From CAVZGO01 sp963774935 (GTDB lineage Bacteria; Chloroflexota; Anaerolineae; Anaerolineales; UBA4823): 64,000 nt of DNA. The stretch is taken from positions 186,001 to 250,000 of the forward strand of contig CAVZGO010000002.1 in the NCBI GenBank assembly GCA_963774935.1, in the 5' to 3' direction. The notes under the pieces are model-generated. The model worked only from the letters and a program-made list of their open reading frames with translations, ran no database searches and was not told the origin of the DNA. Position numbers and translations under genes: made by a program. This document shows, piece after piece, positions 16,158 through 25,442 of the stretch; position 1 is the stretch's first letter, and every line of letters starts with the position of its first letter.

Positions 16158-18078
16158 TTAATCTTGACCCTGCCCCAGCAATTGCTGGAGCCGCGCTTTT
16201 AGCTCGCCCCGCCGTTCAAGGTAAGCCTCCTCTGGCAGGTTACCGGATTGGTAAAGATCATCCAGAGCCAATATTGCGTCCATCAGCTCATCTGAGGTTT
16301 CTTCACTCACCACAGGAGCATCAGCTTTGGCTGGCGTATCGCTAGTCTCATCCCCCAACTTCCGGCTGCGCTGGTACAGCCAAACACCGCCGATCACCAG
16401 CGCAAGCCCCAATGCAGCCAAACCAATCAAGAGCGTAGAAAGCGTGGGATTACCAAATAATCGCGAGAGCGAAAAACTCTTACCAACGGTCAGGCTCAGA
16501 TCTTCTCCCTGAGCTAAGCCAGCCAGGTTATACATCTGGTAATTAATGTTTTCAACATTGCGGGTTCCTGCCTCTTCCAAACCTTCACCCTTAACGCTGA
16601 AGGTTCCCTCTGGCAGCATGACCACCACCGCGTCCACCGGCAGGTTCATTCCCTGGTTAATTTCCACACTGCGCTTGAACGGAAGATTATATGCAAGCAA
16701 TACCTGATAATTGCTCTGCCCGGGATAAATTGTAGCAGTATCGCCAAAACCATCTGGCGTCTGGATGAACCTGCCGCCCAGCTCACCATCCTGGAACTCT
16801 AAATCTGTCGCGCCATCCGGCAGTTTGAACTCCAGGCTGGGCTGGCCTTCCGCTGCCGGTACCACGGTCTTATCGCCAGTGTTGGATAGGATGAACAGCT
16901 CAGCCACGCGTAGCTGACCATCCTCCGACGGTTCAAAGAACAGGTGCAGGCGGTCAATCTTCAATGCTGAAGTATCTGAGGTGCTGTCATAAATCCCAAT
17001 CGGCAAATCAATGCTGCTCATGGCACCAGTGATCGTGCTGACATCCGATCCGTATGTCACGCCCTGGTGCTGCAGCGTGGTGAACAGCATTCGCCCGTCA
17101 GGCAACTCGACGTCTGGAAAGGTGTAGCTGCCATCAGGTTGAAGGGTAACCGTATTTGAATACACGAGCTGCATATCATCAAAGGCATGCAAGGTGATCT
17201 CGGCGCCGGAGGGCAGGTCGCTACCCGACAGGTTGGTGACCAATCCTTGCACAACGCCAGCCGTTAGTGCTGTCTCCAATGTAGCCGTTACGGTATTCGT
17301 ACTCGTGATCGTGCTGCTCGAGGTAAGCTCAGGTACAGCAGCTTGCTCTCCTGCCTTAGCAAAACCCAGGCTGCGCAGGTATGCAGACAGCGCCCAGCGC
17401 TGCTGCTCATCGAGCTGGTTTTCATAGGCTGGCATCTCGCCTTTACCTGTGCTGATGACCTGGTAGAGATCTGCTGCGGTGAGGCTGGCCATGCGCGCTT
17501 CATCAGTAAAATCTGGGACAGTCGAAGACAGCGCTCCAGCATTTACACCGTCACCCTTGCCGGAATCGCCATGGCAGCCAGCACAATTTTGACTGTATAG
17601 CGCCTCGCCGTCTGCGAGCTCTTCCGGACTCACGCTCATCTGTAAGGCATACGACACAACATCCCAGCGCTGGCGGTCATTCAGGCTCGGAAAAGGCGGC
17701 ATGAAGCGCTCGAGGTTCCCCTGAGTCGACAACCTCATACCAGCTCGCTGGCACAGCCTGGCGCGCAATTTCCGGAGAACCGATCGCCGCAACGGCATTC
17801 GGCAGTCCGGCAGCGTTTTCACCATCCCCCAGTCCCAAATCGCCGTGGCAGGGAGCACATTTATCAGCGTAGATCGCTTTTCCGTTAACCAGGTCTGGGG
17901 CAACGAGTGGATATAACTCATTGGACTCTGTCTTGGCTTGCGGCATCTGTGCTGCAGATTCGTATCCAGGCGGGGGGGTCACATCCGCAGCCAGTGAAAT
18001 ATTACAGGCGCTCAACAACAATGTGAGGATTGCGGTAATCGTAAAAACAGCGAGTTTATTAGAATTATTCATTGTCAT
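16158..18078 (-). pseudogene. Diheme cytochrome c lipoprotein of the ccm operon, one frameshift
   Basis: Two frames make one protein. 18078 to about 17728 gives a lipoprotein signal (L-L-S-A-C) and a first c-type heme site C-A-P-C-H. From about 17728 the +1 frame gives T-Q-G-N-L-E-R-F-M-P-P-F, a second heme site C-A-G-C-H, a long beta-rich region, one transmembrane helix near the C-terminus and an acidic/basic tail with a SHOCT-like helix. Removing one base in GTTGTCGACTCAG (17726-17731) links W-Y-E-V-V to T-Q-G-N. The restored product would have about 640 residues. It may carry electrons to or from apocytochromes or be an ordinary respiratory cytochrome. The single lesion could be a sequencing error. 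Confidence 0.75.
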
Positions 18079-18101
18079 AAATACTTTGTAGGAATTAATA
18101 C

Positions 18102-18776
18102 CTATTTTGATTTCGGACTGCCATTCCGGGATTTGCCATTCGAGCCAGCGGTGGTATTGGCGCTTTTATTTTCGTTCTCACCGATCCGAGCACCACACTT
18201 AGGGCAAAATTGGTCGGACTGGCGCATCGGGTTGCCGCAGCGCGGGCAGAAACCGGTAGATTTTTCCTGGCGTGCCCGGCGGCGATCCGCCAGAATCATC
18301 TCCAGGTTGTCATCCGGCGCTGCCACGGCGGCAGCCGGGTTCCTCACGCCATTTCCTTGCGCACGAGCAGTGCTTCCTGCTGCTTGCTGAGTGCCATGCC
18401 CGCTCATCGCAGCCCGCGCAGCGATGGCGGCTTCGAGACGTGCATCCGCTTCTTGAGCCTCTGCTGAACTCCCACTGCCCGCGGCAGCTTCCAGCTCATC
18501 AATCTGGCGCAGCACTCCGGCGCCATATTCCATCAATCGGGCTCGCTGCACAGGATAATCAGCTTCAGGGATTTTTCCCAGGGCATTGTCAAAATCCAGC
18601 TCCTGCAATGCATTGAGAACACGATCGCGTTCTGCTTTCAAACTAGAGAGCGTATGATCCTGAAGCGCAACATCTCCACCCGCCTGCACACTGCGAGGCT
18701 CAAACAATGGTCGGGTTATGAATAATGCCACCACAATAAATAAAGCAAGAATCAGAAAAATGGAACCAATATCCAT
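18102..18776 (-). CDS. CcmI-like protein with C-terminal double zinc ribbon
   Basis: A 224-residue protein. It has an N-terminal transmembrane helix (residues 4-23), then a charged helix with L-K-A-E-R-D-R-V-L-N-A-L-Q-E-L-D-F-D, as in CcmI/CycH N-terminal domains, an Ala-rich stretch, and a C-terminal zinc ribbon (C-P-R-C-G then C-P-K-C-G). CcmI presents apocytochrome to the ligation complex. The zinc ribbon instead of TPRs is unlike proteobacterial CcmI. Three bases separate it from the thioredoxin gene. Confidence 0.65.
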   Translation of the reverse strand: MDIGSIFLILALFIVVALFITRPLFEPRSVQAGGDVALQDHTLSSLKAERDRVLNALQELDFDNALGKIPEADYPVQRARLMEYGAGVLRQIDELEAAAGSGSSAEAQEADARLEAAIAARAAMSGHGTQQAAGSTARAQGNGVRNPAAAVAAPDDNLEMILADRRRARQEKSTGFCPRCGNPMRQSDQFCPKCGARIGENENKSANTTAGSNGKSRNGSPKSK

Positions 18777-18778
18777 GA

Positions 18779-19357
18779 TTATTTCTCCAGCAACGGGTCG
18801 ATGACTGCCTGAATCTCCTCTACTGACAGGAAGGGGCTAAGCTTGATATAAGCCAGGTTACCTTCCTGATCAACTATATAGGTCTCAGGCACACCTGTAG
18901 TCCGGTAAGCTTGCGAAATCCGTGTACCCAGATCAGGCCCGTTGGGGTAAGTAATACCGAACTTCTCCAGGTAAGCCATCGCCTTTGGCTCGGTGTCCGT
19001 CCAGTCGATGCCCAGGAATTGCACCTGCCCACCTGGCTGGTAATAGCGCCAGGCAGTTTCCAAATCGGCGGCTTCCTGCTCACAAGGCTTACACCAGGAA
19101 GCCCAGAAATTCACCAATACGACATTTCCACGCAGCTCAGAGAGCGTATAGGTTTGGCCATCAAAAGTAGTTAAGGTGAAATCTGGCGCGGGAGAGCCAA
19201 TTTTAACAGGACCTTGCTGGCGCCTGAAGAGCTGTACGCCCACAATCACCAACAATCCCACCAGAGCTACCCAAACGAGTATGATAATTGCAATTTTCCA
19301 GGCGGGTCTGCTTTGACGGGTGCTGCCTATTTCAACTTCTGGTTTCGTGATATCCAA
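18779..19357 (-). CDS. TlpA/ResA/CcmG-like membrane thioredoxin
   Basis: A 192-residue protein anchored by one N-terminal helix (about 25-45). Its thioredoxin domain has F-W-A-S-W-C-K-P-C-E-Q-E-A, the active CxxC, and a cis-proline segment T-T-G-V-P-E-T-Y-I-V. It keeps apocytochrome CxxCH cysteines reduced for heme attachment. It begins with TTG at 19357, nine bases after GGAG; no ATG is available upstream of the membrane helix. Confidence 0.85.
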   Translation of the reverse strand: MDITKPEVEIGSTRQSRPAWKIAIIILVWVALVGLLVIVGVQLFRRQQGPVKIGSPAPDFTLTTFDGQTYTLSELRGNVVLVNFWASWCKPCEQEAADLETAWRYYQPGGQVQFLGIDWTDTEPKAMAYLEKFGITYPNGPDLGTRISQAYRTTGVPETYIVDQEGNLAYIKLSPFLSVEEIQAVIDPLLEK

Positions 19358-19376
19358 GCCTTTGTTCTCCTTGTGA

Positions 19377-19925
19377 TCAGCGATTCTTTAATTCTTCTTC
19401 CAGGCGTGCCATGTATTCATCGGTTGGCTTTGGAGCGCTAGCTGGAGGCGAAGCAGATTCCATGGCTGTTCCTGCCGTTGGATTCTTACCTTGAGGCGAT
19501 CCGGTTGTCTCAACAACCGCTCGAGATTCTGAACGGAAGCTGCGATAGAGGATGAAAGCACCCACCAGCAGCATCACACCCACTACAAAAATGACACCCA
19601 GCACGTAAAACCAGGTATTGAAGCCTCGGGCGCGTGGAGCTGCCAGCACTCGCTCACCATACTGATCGGCGAAATAAGTTTTGATCTGCTCCTCCGACCA
19701 ACCCTCCGAAAGCTTCAAGCGGATCAAATCACGCCATTCTGCGCACGCCTGAGTCGAGCAAACGTCCAGGGGGATGTTCTCGCACACCGGGCAGTATAAC
19801 TGCTTGGCGATGGCGTTCACGGCATCGTCACTCGGCTGTGGAATACCTTCTTCCTGTGCGGACACATTGGAAAACAGGATTAATGCCGTGATCAGCGCAA
19901 AGAGCATCCAGGTAGAACGTTTCAT
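19377..19925 (-). CDS. ccmH: Cytochrome c maturation protein CcmH (CcmH/CycL/NrfF family)
   Basis: About 182 residues with a signal peptide (start ATG 19925, A-L-I-T-A-L-I-L-F core), the redox motif L-Y-C-P-V-C-E-N near residue 45, a second cysteine pair C-S-T-Q-A-C-A-E-W and one C-terminal transmembrane helix. It reduces apocytochrome thiols in the heme ligation complex with CcmF. The frame is open to 20084, but that part overlaps ccmF and has no signal sequence, so I reject the longer start. Confidence 0.85.
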   Translation of the reverse strand: MKRSTWMLFALITALILFSNVSAQEEGIPQPSDDAVNAIAKQLYCPVCENIPLDVCSTQACAEWRDLIRLKLSEGWSEEQIKTYFADQYGERVLAAPRARGFNTWFYVLGVIFVVGVMLLVGAFILYRSFRSESRAVVETTGSPQGKNPTAGTAMESASPPASAPKPTDEYMARLEEELKNR

Positions 19926-19965
19926 GGAACCTTTATTACTTCCAATCCAACGAATGTTCAATTTG

Positions 19966-22029
19966 TTACCCTCTCGCTGTGGCACCAGAGTATTGAGATT
20001 GGCGTGCTTGTTCTTCGACATCTTCTGGATCTTTTTCGGGCCAGGCGGCGATGAGGGTGCCGAAGAAGAATAACCAGGCGCCAAACCATAACCACTTCAC
20101 CAGGGGGTTGTGGTAGATCTTAAACGTCGCACCTTCCGTTGAAACCGGCTGCCAATCTACCAGCAAGATGTACAAATCATCCTCGACGGTGCTCCGAAGA
20201 CCGGGAATGGTCATTGGCTGCTGCGCTTCTACGTAATAATCCACACGTGGATGAAGCACAGCAATTGTCTCTCCACCTTTGACTATATCGACGGTGGCAC
20301 GCGCTACCTGGCGACCATCTTCGGTGGGGAATTCTACTAATTCACGATAGACCATCGTATAACCAGCTAATTCGAGGCTTTGTCCCTGGGAGATGGTGCC
20401 CTGTGTCTCGGTCTGGAATATCTCAATGCCGATGATGCCAATTGCCATCAAGACGACACCCAGGTGAATGACATAGCCTCCATAGCGCCGGCGATTGCGC
20501 GCGACAAGGTTCACCAACGCCACGAAGAAATTTTCTCCAGCTCTTCGATGACGTGCCCAGATACCGCGCCAGAATTCATACAGCGTGACAGAGATGACCA
20601 GCGCGCTAAGCCAGAAGCCAATCAATGCACCAATGCTGCGTACGCCCATCACCAGGCACAGCACGAGGACTACCAAAGAAGCGACAAAGGGCTTCCAAAT
20701 GGCTTTGCCAAGTGTCTTGGCTGTGGAATGACGCCAGGCAGCCAGCGGGGCAACCCCCATCAACAGCAGCAAGCCCGCAAAGAGCGGTGCAGTGGCGCGC
20801 TCGTAAAATGGAGGCCCAACAGTGACTTTCTGACCGGTAAATACTTCAGAGATGAACGGGAAGATCACACCCCAAAAACAAATCACCAGGATGCCCATGA
20901 ACAAAATATTATTGAGCAAGAACAGCGCTTCACGCGAGAAAACCGATGACATGTAGGTTTCGGCTTTCAAGCTGTCCCAGCGGCGCATCAGCAGCCAGAG
21001 AGATGTAATCAGCGTAATTCCGATGAAGGCGAAAAACAACGGTCCAATGGCGCTTTGTGCAAAAGCATGCACCGAGGAGAGCACACCGGAGCGGGTAAGG
21101 AAGGTTCCGAAGATAACCAGTGAATAGGTCAGGATGATCAGCACCATGTTCCAGTGCTTGAGCATGCCACGCTTCTCCTGGATCATTACCGAGTGCAAAA
21201 ATGCCGTGCCGGTCAACCAGGGCATGAACGCGGCAATTTCCACCGGATCCCAACCCCAATAACCACCCCAGCCGAGTACATCATAAGCCCATCTGCCACC
21301 CAGGATCAAGCCAATCGAAAGGAAGAACCAGGCGACAATCGTCCAGCGGCGGGTGATGCGGATCCAGCGATCATCCGTGCGACCGGTGATCAGCGCTGCG
21401 ATGGCGAAAGCGTAAGGAATGACAAAAGAGACAAAACCAAGGTACAGCGCCGGTGGGTGGATGATCATCCCGGGATGGCGTAAAAGCGGGTTCAACCCAC
21501 GCCCATCACCCAGCGAATATAGCACAGAACCGGCAGGTTGGAACATCGCCTGGACCACATTTCCGCTGGGGGTTGCCCATAAACGATTGAAGGGATTTTC
21601 GAAGAAGATGATCAGAATTAAGAAAAAACCCAATGTAATCAGAGAGACAACAACCACCCAGGGCAGGAATTCACGATCGCGCTTCCACTTTCGCAAGGTG
21701 ACCGCGCTGGCAAACGCGGACATCAGCCAGGCCCAGAAAACGAGGGAGCCAGACTGCCCGCCCCACAAAGCGGTCACCCTTAAGTACAGCGGCATGCTGC
21801 TGCTGGTCACCGAAGCGACAAATTCCACTTCGTAGTGACCAGTGACCAGTAAGTAAATCAGGCTCAGCGCGGAGATGGTGATCAGTGGAAACGTCAGCAG
21901 CATTGCCAGGCGAGCGCTTTCCACCCATTGTGGCTGGTTGCGCCGGGCGCCATAGATGGCCGCCACAATACCGTAAATCGAGACAATTAATGTGAGTAGT
22001 AATGCACCGTAACCAAAATTCGCAACCAT
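19966..22029 (-). CDS. ccmF: Cytochrome c heme ligase subunit CcmF
   Basis: A 687-residue membrane protein with about 13-15 helices and the tryptophan-rich heme motif W-G-G-Y-W-G-W-D-P-V-E (near residue 250). Conserved histidines are in L-L-R-H-P-G-M-I-I-H-P-P and V-I-H-L-G-V. It attaches heme covalently to CxxCH motifs. GGAG stands five bases before ATG 22029, favouring it over GTG 22035. The size matches bacterial CcmF. Confidence 0.92.
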   Translation of the reverse strand: MVANFGYGALLLTLIVSIYGIVAAIYGARRNQPQWVESARLAMLLTFPLITISALSLIYLLVTGHYEVEFVASVTSSSMPLYLRVTALWGGQSGSLVFWAWLMSAFASAVTLRKWKRDREFLPWVVVVSLITLGFFLILIIFFENPFNRLWATPSGNVVQAMFQPAGSVLYSLGDGRGLNPLLRHPGMIIHPPALYLGFVSFVIPYAFAIAALITGRTDDRWIRITRRWTIVAWFFLSIGLILGGRWAYDVLGWGGYWGWDPVEIAAFMPWLTGTAFLHSVMIQEKRGMLKHWNMVLIILTYSLVIFGTFLTRSGVLSSVHAFAQSAIGPLFFAFIGITLITSLWLLMRRWDSLKAETYMSSVFSREALFLLNNILFMGILVICFWGVIFPFISEVFTGQKVTVGPPFYERATAPLFAGLLLLMGVAPLAAWRHSTAKTLGKAIWKPFVASLVVLVLCLVMGVRSIGALIGFWLSALVISVTLYEFWRGIWARHRRAGENFFVALVNLVARNRRRYGGYVIHLGVVLMAIGIIGIEIFQTETQGTISQGQSLELAGYTMVYRELVEFPTEDGRQVARATVDIVKGGETIAVLHPRVDYYVEAQQPMTIPGLRSTVEDDLYILLVDWQPVSTEGATFKIYHNPLVKWLWFGAWLFFFGTLIAAWPEKDPEDVEEQARQSQYSGATARG

Positions 22030-22076
22030 AAGCACTCCGTTATCGGGATGTGACCTACCGATGGAAAGAACGAGAA

Positions 22077-22108
22077 ATCGTGATCTGCAATATCACACAG
22101 ATCACGAT
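22077..22108. other. Hairpin between ccmE and ccmF
   Basis: A perfect 11-bp inverted repeat (22077-22087 with 22098-22108) and a 10-base loop. No U-run follows on the minus strand, so it is more likely an mRNA processing or stability structure than a terminator. It overlaps the end of the possible 30-codon ORF. Confidence 0.45.
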
Positions 22109-22194
22109 GATTGATGGTAACTACTTACCAGTAAATAAACTCCGCCAATCAGGGGGATAACGGCTACCGCCCTGATTGATTGGAAGCGAGGCAT
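22102..22194 (-). CDS. Possible 30-aa membrane microprotein in the ccm operon
   Basis: ATG at 22194 overlaps the ccmE stop by one base (TAATG) and lies six bases after GGAGGGAGG. The product, 30 residues, has two basic residues near the start and a hydrophobic core (A-V-A-V-I-P-L-I-G-G-V-Y-L-L-V) long enough for one helix. It reads through most of the 160-base gap to ccmF. The ribosome site is also part of the ccmE coding sequence and the ORF is short, so chance is not excluded. Not recognised as a known family. Confidence 0.4.
   Translation of the reverse strand: MPRFQSIRAVAVIPLIGGVYLLVSSYHQSS
22146..22178. other. Second hairpin in the ccmE-ccmF gap
   Basis: CAATCAGGG (22146-22154) pairs with CCCTGATTG (22170-22178). 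It falls inside the possible small ORF. Confidence 0.35.
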
Positions 22195-22712
22195 TAATTG
22201 CCTCCCTCCACCTGCTCAGGCACAGCCTCTTCGTACTTGGTCGGGCATTTTAACAGCAGATCGTCTGCTTGAAAAGAGCCATCGTCATTCATCCTGCCTG
22301 TCATAATCGCTTGCGCTTCGTTTCTGAGCAGATCAGGTTTCACGCCGTTGTAGATGACCTCTAATCGGCTACGAGTTGGATCATTGACTGCCGTATTAAG
22401 GACTGCTGCCAGACCGCCCTGGGCTTCGATTTCCTTGTTATCACCCGGGATATTGGCGACTGTGAAGCGCAGGGTTAATGTTTGCGGGTCATACTGGATC
22501 GTGTCACCGATCACTGCACCAGATATGCGCAGATCCCGACCACGGACATCATTACCTTTAGCCTTCAGCTCATCGATTGTCAGGAAGTACTGTGCGCTTG
22601 CCTGCGTTGAGGAGACGATCAAATATATGATGGCAACCAGGATAAGAACACCACCAATGATAAATTTCCACCGTCCACCTGTACGAGGTTCAACATTCGG
22701 CGAAGATTCCAT
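22194..22712 (-). CDS. ccmE: Heme chaperone CcmE, CxxxY variant
   Basis: A 172-residue protein with an N-terminal transmembrane helix (about 15-35) and an OB-fold domain (Y-F-L-T-I-D-E-L, L-R-I-S-G-A-V-I-G, V-I-Y-N-G-V-K-P-D-L-L). In the classic protein heme binds a histidine in HxxxY; here the segment is L-L-K-C-P-T-K-Y-E, so Cys156 replaces the histidine and Tyr160 is kept. This is the CxxxY class known from some anaerobes and archaea. It is the first gene of the ccm operon, 25 bases after the promoter -10 region. Confidence 0.9.
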   Translation of the reverse strand: MESSPNVEPRTGGRWKFIIGGVLILVAIIYLIVSSTQASAQYFLTIDELKAKGNDVRGRDLRISGAVIGDTIQYDPQTLTLRFTVANIPGDNKEIEAQGGLAAVLNTAVNDPTRSRLEVIYNGVKPDLLRNEAQAIMTGRMNDDGSFQADDLLLKCPTKYEEAVPEQVEGGN

Positions 22713-22737
22713 AAATAATTTCCTCCGGATTGCAGTA

Positions 22738-22767
22738 ATAATACGTAGGCAAATTCTGTCATAGCAA
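22738..22767 (-). promoter_or_regulatory. Sigma-70 promoter of the ccm operon
   Basis: On the minus strand TTGCTA (22767-22762), an 18-base spacer and TATTAT (22743-22738), a short distance before ccmE. The multiheme cluster diverges from here on the other strand. Confidence 0.5.
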
Positions 22768-22873
22768 GATTAATATAACCTGAGACTATGGCAATAAGAA
22801 AATGAGAGGTCAGACACGCAATCATCCCATTTATGATGTAAAATCAAGGTAACCACTGAAAGGAGAATCGCCG

Positions 22874-24130
22874 ATGAAAAAAACACTCCTATTTATTACA
22901 CTGCTGATCGTATTGATCCTCGGATTGGCGGCTTGCACAGGTCCACAAGGAGAGCAAGGACCCATGGGTCCACCAGGACCTCAGGGACCGGAGGGCCCCC
23001 AGGGTCCTTTGGGAGAAGCAGGTCCGGCAGGGCCCGCCGGCGAAGCCGGAGCGGTGGGTGAAGCCAGTGGTGGCGCAAATTATGTTGGCGCACAAACCTG
23101 CAGCGGTTGTCACCCAGATGTCTATGAAACCTTCTCGAAGACCGGGCATGCCTTTGCATTGAGTAAAATCAGCGAAGGCGCAGCTCCACAATTTCCATTC
23201 TCCCAGCTTGTGGATCCACCAGAAGGTTATAGCTGGAGCGATATCAGCTATGTGCTGGGCGGATATGGTTGGCAGGCTATCTTCGTTAACTCTGACGGTT
23301 ACATTATTACCGATGCACCGGGTGCAACCGGAAGTACGGAGTTCCTCAATCAGTTCAACCTGGCAAACGCAGCCCTTTCAAAGGATGCTGGTTTTGTCTC
23401 CTTCATGAGTGGTCAGGAAGTTAAAAATGACTGTGTCGCCTGCCACACCACCGGCTATAGCGCCTCTGGCAGCCAGGATGACCTGGCTGGGATGGTGGGC
23501 ACCTGGGAGGAAGATGGGGTGCAGTGCGAGCGCTGTCACGGACCCGGAAGCCTGCACGCCAGTAATCCCCAGGCTGTCAATATGGTGATCGATCGCAGCA
23601 GCCAGACATGCGGGGAATGCCACCAAATCGATGACACCAGGCAAGTTTACGCCAACGGCAGTTTCATTAAGCATGCCCAACAATATGCCGAAATGTCTCT
23701 GAGCAAGCATCTGGTGCTGGAGTGCTCAGACTGCCACGACCCCCACTCCGGTGTTGTACAACACAAACAAGCCAACGAAGCGGTCACCAAGCTGGAATGC
23801 AAGAACTGCCATTACAATGCCGCGAATTACCAGAAAGTACCCATGCACCTGGGTTTCGCCTGTACCCAATGCCATATGACCCCGATTGTCCAGAATGGTT
23901 GGGCTGATGCGGAAAAATTTACCGCGGACATGCCTACCCACCTGTTCAGCATCAACCCGTTCCAGACAGGTCAATTTTCATCAGATGGCACTACCTCACT
24001 GCCGCAAATCTCAGTGGATTATGCATGCAAGCATTGTCATAACGGAAGTTTTGCCACCATTAAGGATGATGAACTGCTGAAAGCAGCCGCCAAAGGGTAT
24101 CACGAGCCGGTGGTCGAGACGACACCATAA
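22874..24130 (+). CDS. Octaheme cytochrome c lipoprotein with collagen-like stalk
   Basis: A 418-residue protein. The signal peptide ends in L-A-A-C, a lipobox with Cys21 as lipid anchor. Residues ~23-64 are fourteen uninterrupted Gly-X-Y triplets rich in GPQ, GPP and GPE, as in bacterial collagen-like proteins that form triple helices. The rest has eight CxxCH heme sites (CSGCH, CVACH, CERCH, CGECH, CSDCH, CKNCH, CTQCH, CKHCH) with C-H-G-P-G and C-H-D-P-H spacing like cytochrome c554/multiheme families. I infer a trimeric, membrane-tethered heme protein held off the surface. It has an AAGGAGA ribosome site. It opens the electron-transfer cluster opposite the ccm operon. Confidence 0.85.
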   Translation: MKKTLLFITLLIVLILGLAACTGPQGEQGPMGPPGPQGPEGPQGPLGEAGPAGPAGEAGAVGEASGGANYVGAQTCSGCHPDVYETFSKTGHAFALSKISEGAAPQFPFSQLVDPPEGYSWSDISYVLGGYGWQAIFVNSDGYIITDAPGATGSTEFLNQFNLANAALSKDAGFVSFMSGQEVKNDCVACHTTGYSASGSQDDLAGMVGTWEEDGVQCERCHGPGSLHASNPQAVNMVIDRSSQTCGECHQIDDTRQVYANGSFIKHAQQYAEMSLSKHLVLECSDCHDPHSGVVQHKQANEAVTKLECKNCHYNAANYQKVPMHLGFACTQCHMTPIVQNGWADAEKFTADMPTHLFSINPFQTGQFSSDGTTSLPQISVDYACKHCHNGSFATIKDDELLKAAAKGYHEPVVETTP

Positions 24131-24167
24131 TACCTGAAAGGCTACCCTTTTCACTAATCTAACCTCG

Positions 24168-24213
24168 ATGCCCACAGGTGGGGTGGAAATAAATCACCGT
24201 CACCTGTGGGTAT
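24168..24213 (+). terminator. Terminator-like hairpin after the collagen-stalk cytochrome
   Basis: CCCACAGGTG (24171-24180) pairs perfectly with CACCTGTGGG (24201-24210) and the stem can be extended by three weaker pairs. A T-rich stretch (TATTTGATTT) follows. It probably separates this gene from the next operon. Confidence 0.55.
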
Positions 24214-24440
24214 TTGATTTAACCAACTGGACTGCTCCCCTTCCAACATTGTGAATGGTTTTTCCGCTTAGGACTGCTTCTGGCTCCGAGAAAAAAGAGA
24301 GGCTGTCATGTTAAAGAATAATGAATGACAGGTAATACATCCAGTAATAAGGTGATATTTATCACTACACAAATTTACTCAGATTAGTCAAAATACCATG
24401 GCGCGAATCTGTTTCATACCTGGCAAAAAACCATAATTGT
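24214..24440. other. Intergenic region upstream of the octaheme/FeS/NrfD operon
   Basis: No ORF or RNA gene is seen. It is AT-rich before 24440 and probably holds the promoter of the following operon, but I see no convincing -35/-10 pair. Confidence 0.4.
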
Positions 24441-24452
24441 GGAGAAGATGTG

Positions 24453-25442
24453 ATGAGAAAAGATATTATTCGGAAATTGCGCAACCCCTGGCTGGTTTTC
24501 GTCTTAATCTTAAGTATCAGCATAATGATCGGGGGTGCTGCCAGCTTCATTACTCCAGCCGGCGCGGCATCCGATCCGGTAGGTTTCTATCAGGAAGGTG
24601 GGACTTTTACTGGCCCAGAGACTTGCCAGAGCTGCCATCCCGAACTTTACGACACCTGGAAATCGACCCGCCACGCCGAAGCATTTTCATCGCCGATTTT
24701 CCAGCAGGATTGGGAGAGTAAAGGTTCAACCTTCTCTTGTCTGGAATGCCACACAACGGGATTCGATGGTGAAAACCAGACCTATGCCCATGAGGGTGTC
24801 ACCTGTGAATCCTGTCACGGTCCTTTCCAGGAAGGTCACCCCAGCGCCTTGATGTCAGTTGTCCCAGATGCCGAGCTCTGCGCTACCTGTCACAAAACCA
24901 CTACTGATGAGTGGAAAGCAAGCCCCCATCATGCAGCCAATATTCAATGCCAGGCTTGCCATAACCCACATTCTCAAACCCCACGCGCTGCCTCCGTAAC
25001 CGAGCTGTGCACCAATTGCCATAAAGATATGGGCGATTCCTTCACCCACAGTACACATGCCAATGCTGGATTGGAATGCAGCAACTGCCATATGTATACC
25101 AGCCCGCGCACAGAAAATCCTGTGATGGGGTTAGTTCCCACCGGGCATACATTTACAGTTGGCTCAGAGGCTTGCATCAGCTGCCACCAGGATACCGTTC
25201 ACACGCGCGACACCATCGCCCAGCTCACCGGTCAGGCCGCAGGAATCGAGGAAGCCAGTACTGAAGAACTTCAAAAGACAGTGAGCGAGCAAGCGCAGAC
25301 CATCACCGAGCTGGAGACCAGGGGATCTGTCCGCCTGTATACGGGTCTGGCTCAAGGCGCAATCGTTGGATTGATCACCGGTGGTGTTGCCGCCTGGGTA
25401 GTCAGCCGCCGCATCCGCGTGGTGGAGGAAGAAGATGAGTAA
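24453..25442 (+). CDS. Membrane-anchored octaheme cytochrome c (CbcS/DmsE-like)
   Basis: 329 residues. An N-terminal hydrophobic segment (about 12-33) acts as signal or anchor. Eight CxxCH sites follow (CQSCH, CLECH, CESCH, CATCH, CQACH, CTNCH, CSNCH, CISCH). Near the C-terminus there is a coiled-coil-like helix (T-E-E-L-Q-K-T-V-S-E-Q-A-Q-T-I-T-E-L-E) and a second transmembrane helix. It is expected to accept electrons from the FeS and NrfD-like subunits encoded next, as in Geobacter CbcSTU or Qrc-type complexes. ATG 24453 is preferred to GTG 24450 by spacing from GGAG. The stop overlaps the next gene by eight bases. Confidence 0.82.
   Translation: MRKDIIRKLRNPWLVFVLILSISIMIGGAASFITPAGAASDPVGFYQEGGTFTGPETCQSCHPELYDTWKSTRHAEAFSSPIFQQDWESKGSTFSCLECHTTGFDGENQTYAHEGVTCESCHGPFQEGHPSALMSVVPDAELCATCHKTTTDEWKASPHHAANIQCQACHNPHSQTPRAASVTELCTNCHKDMGDSFTHSTHANAGLECSNCHMYTSPRTENPVMGLVPTGHTFTVGSEACISCHQDTVHTRDTIAQLTGQAAGIEEASTEELQKTVSEQAQTITELETRGSVRLYTGLAQGAIVGLITGGVAAWVVSRRIRVVEEEDE

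Noticed and set aside
19926..20084. Longer N-terminus of the ccmH frame
   Set aside because: It overlaps the end of ccmF and lacks a signal sequence; ATG 19925 starts a normal CcmH signal peptide.
22874..24130. Nitrite reductase NrfA or hydroxylamine oxidoreductase
   Set aside because: No CxxCK site and no catalytic histidine/tyrosine pattern that I can identify; only plain CxxCH sites.
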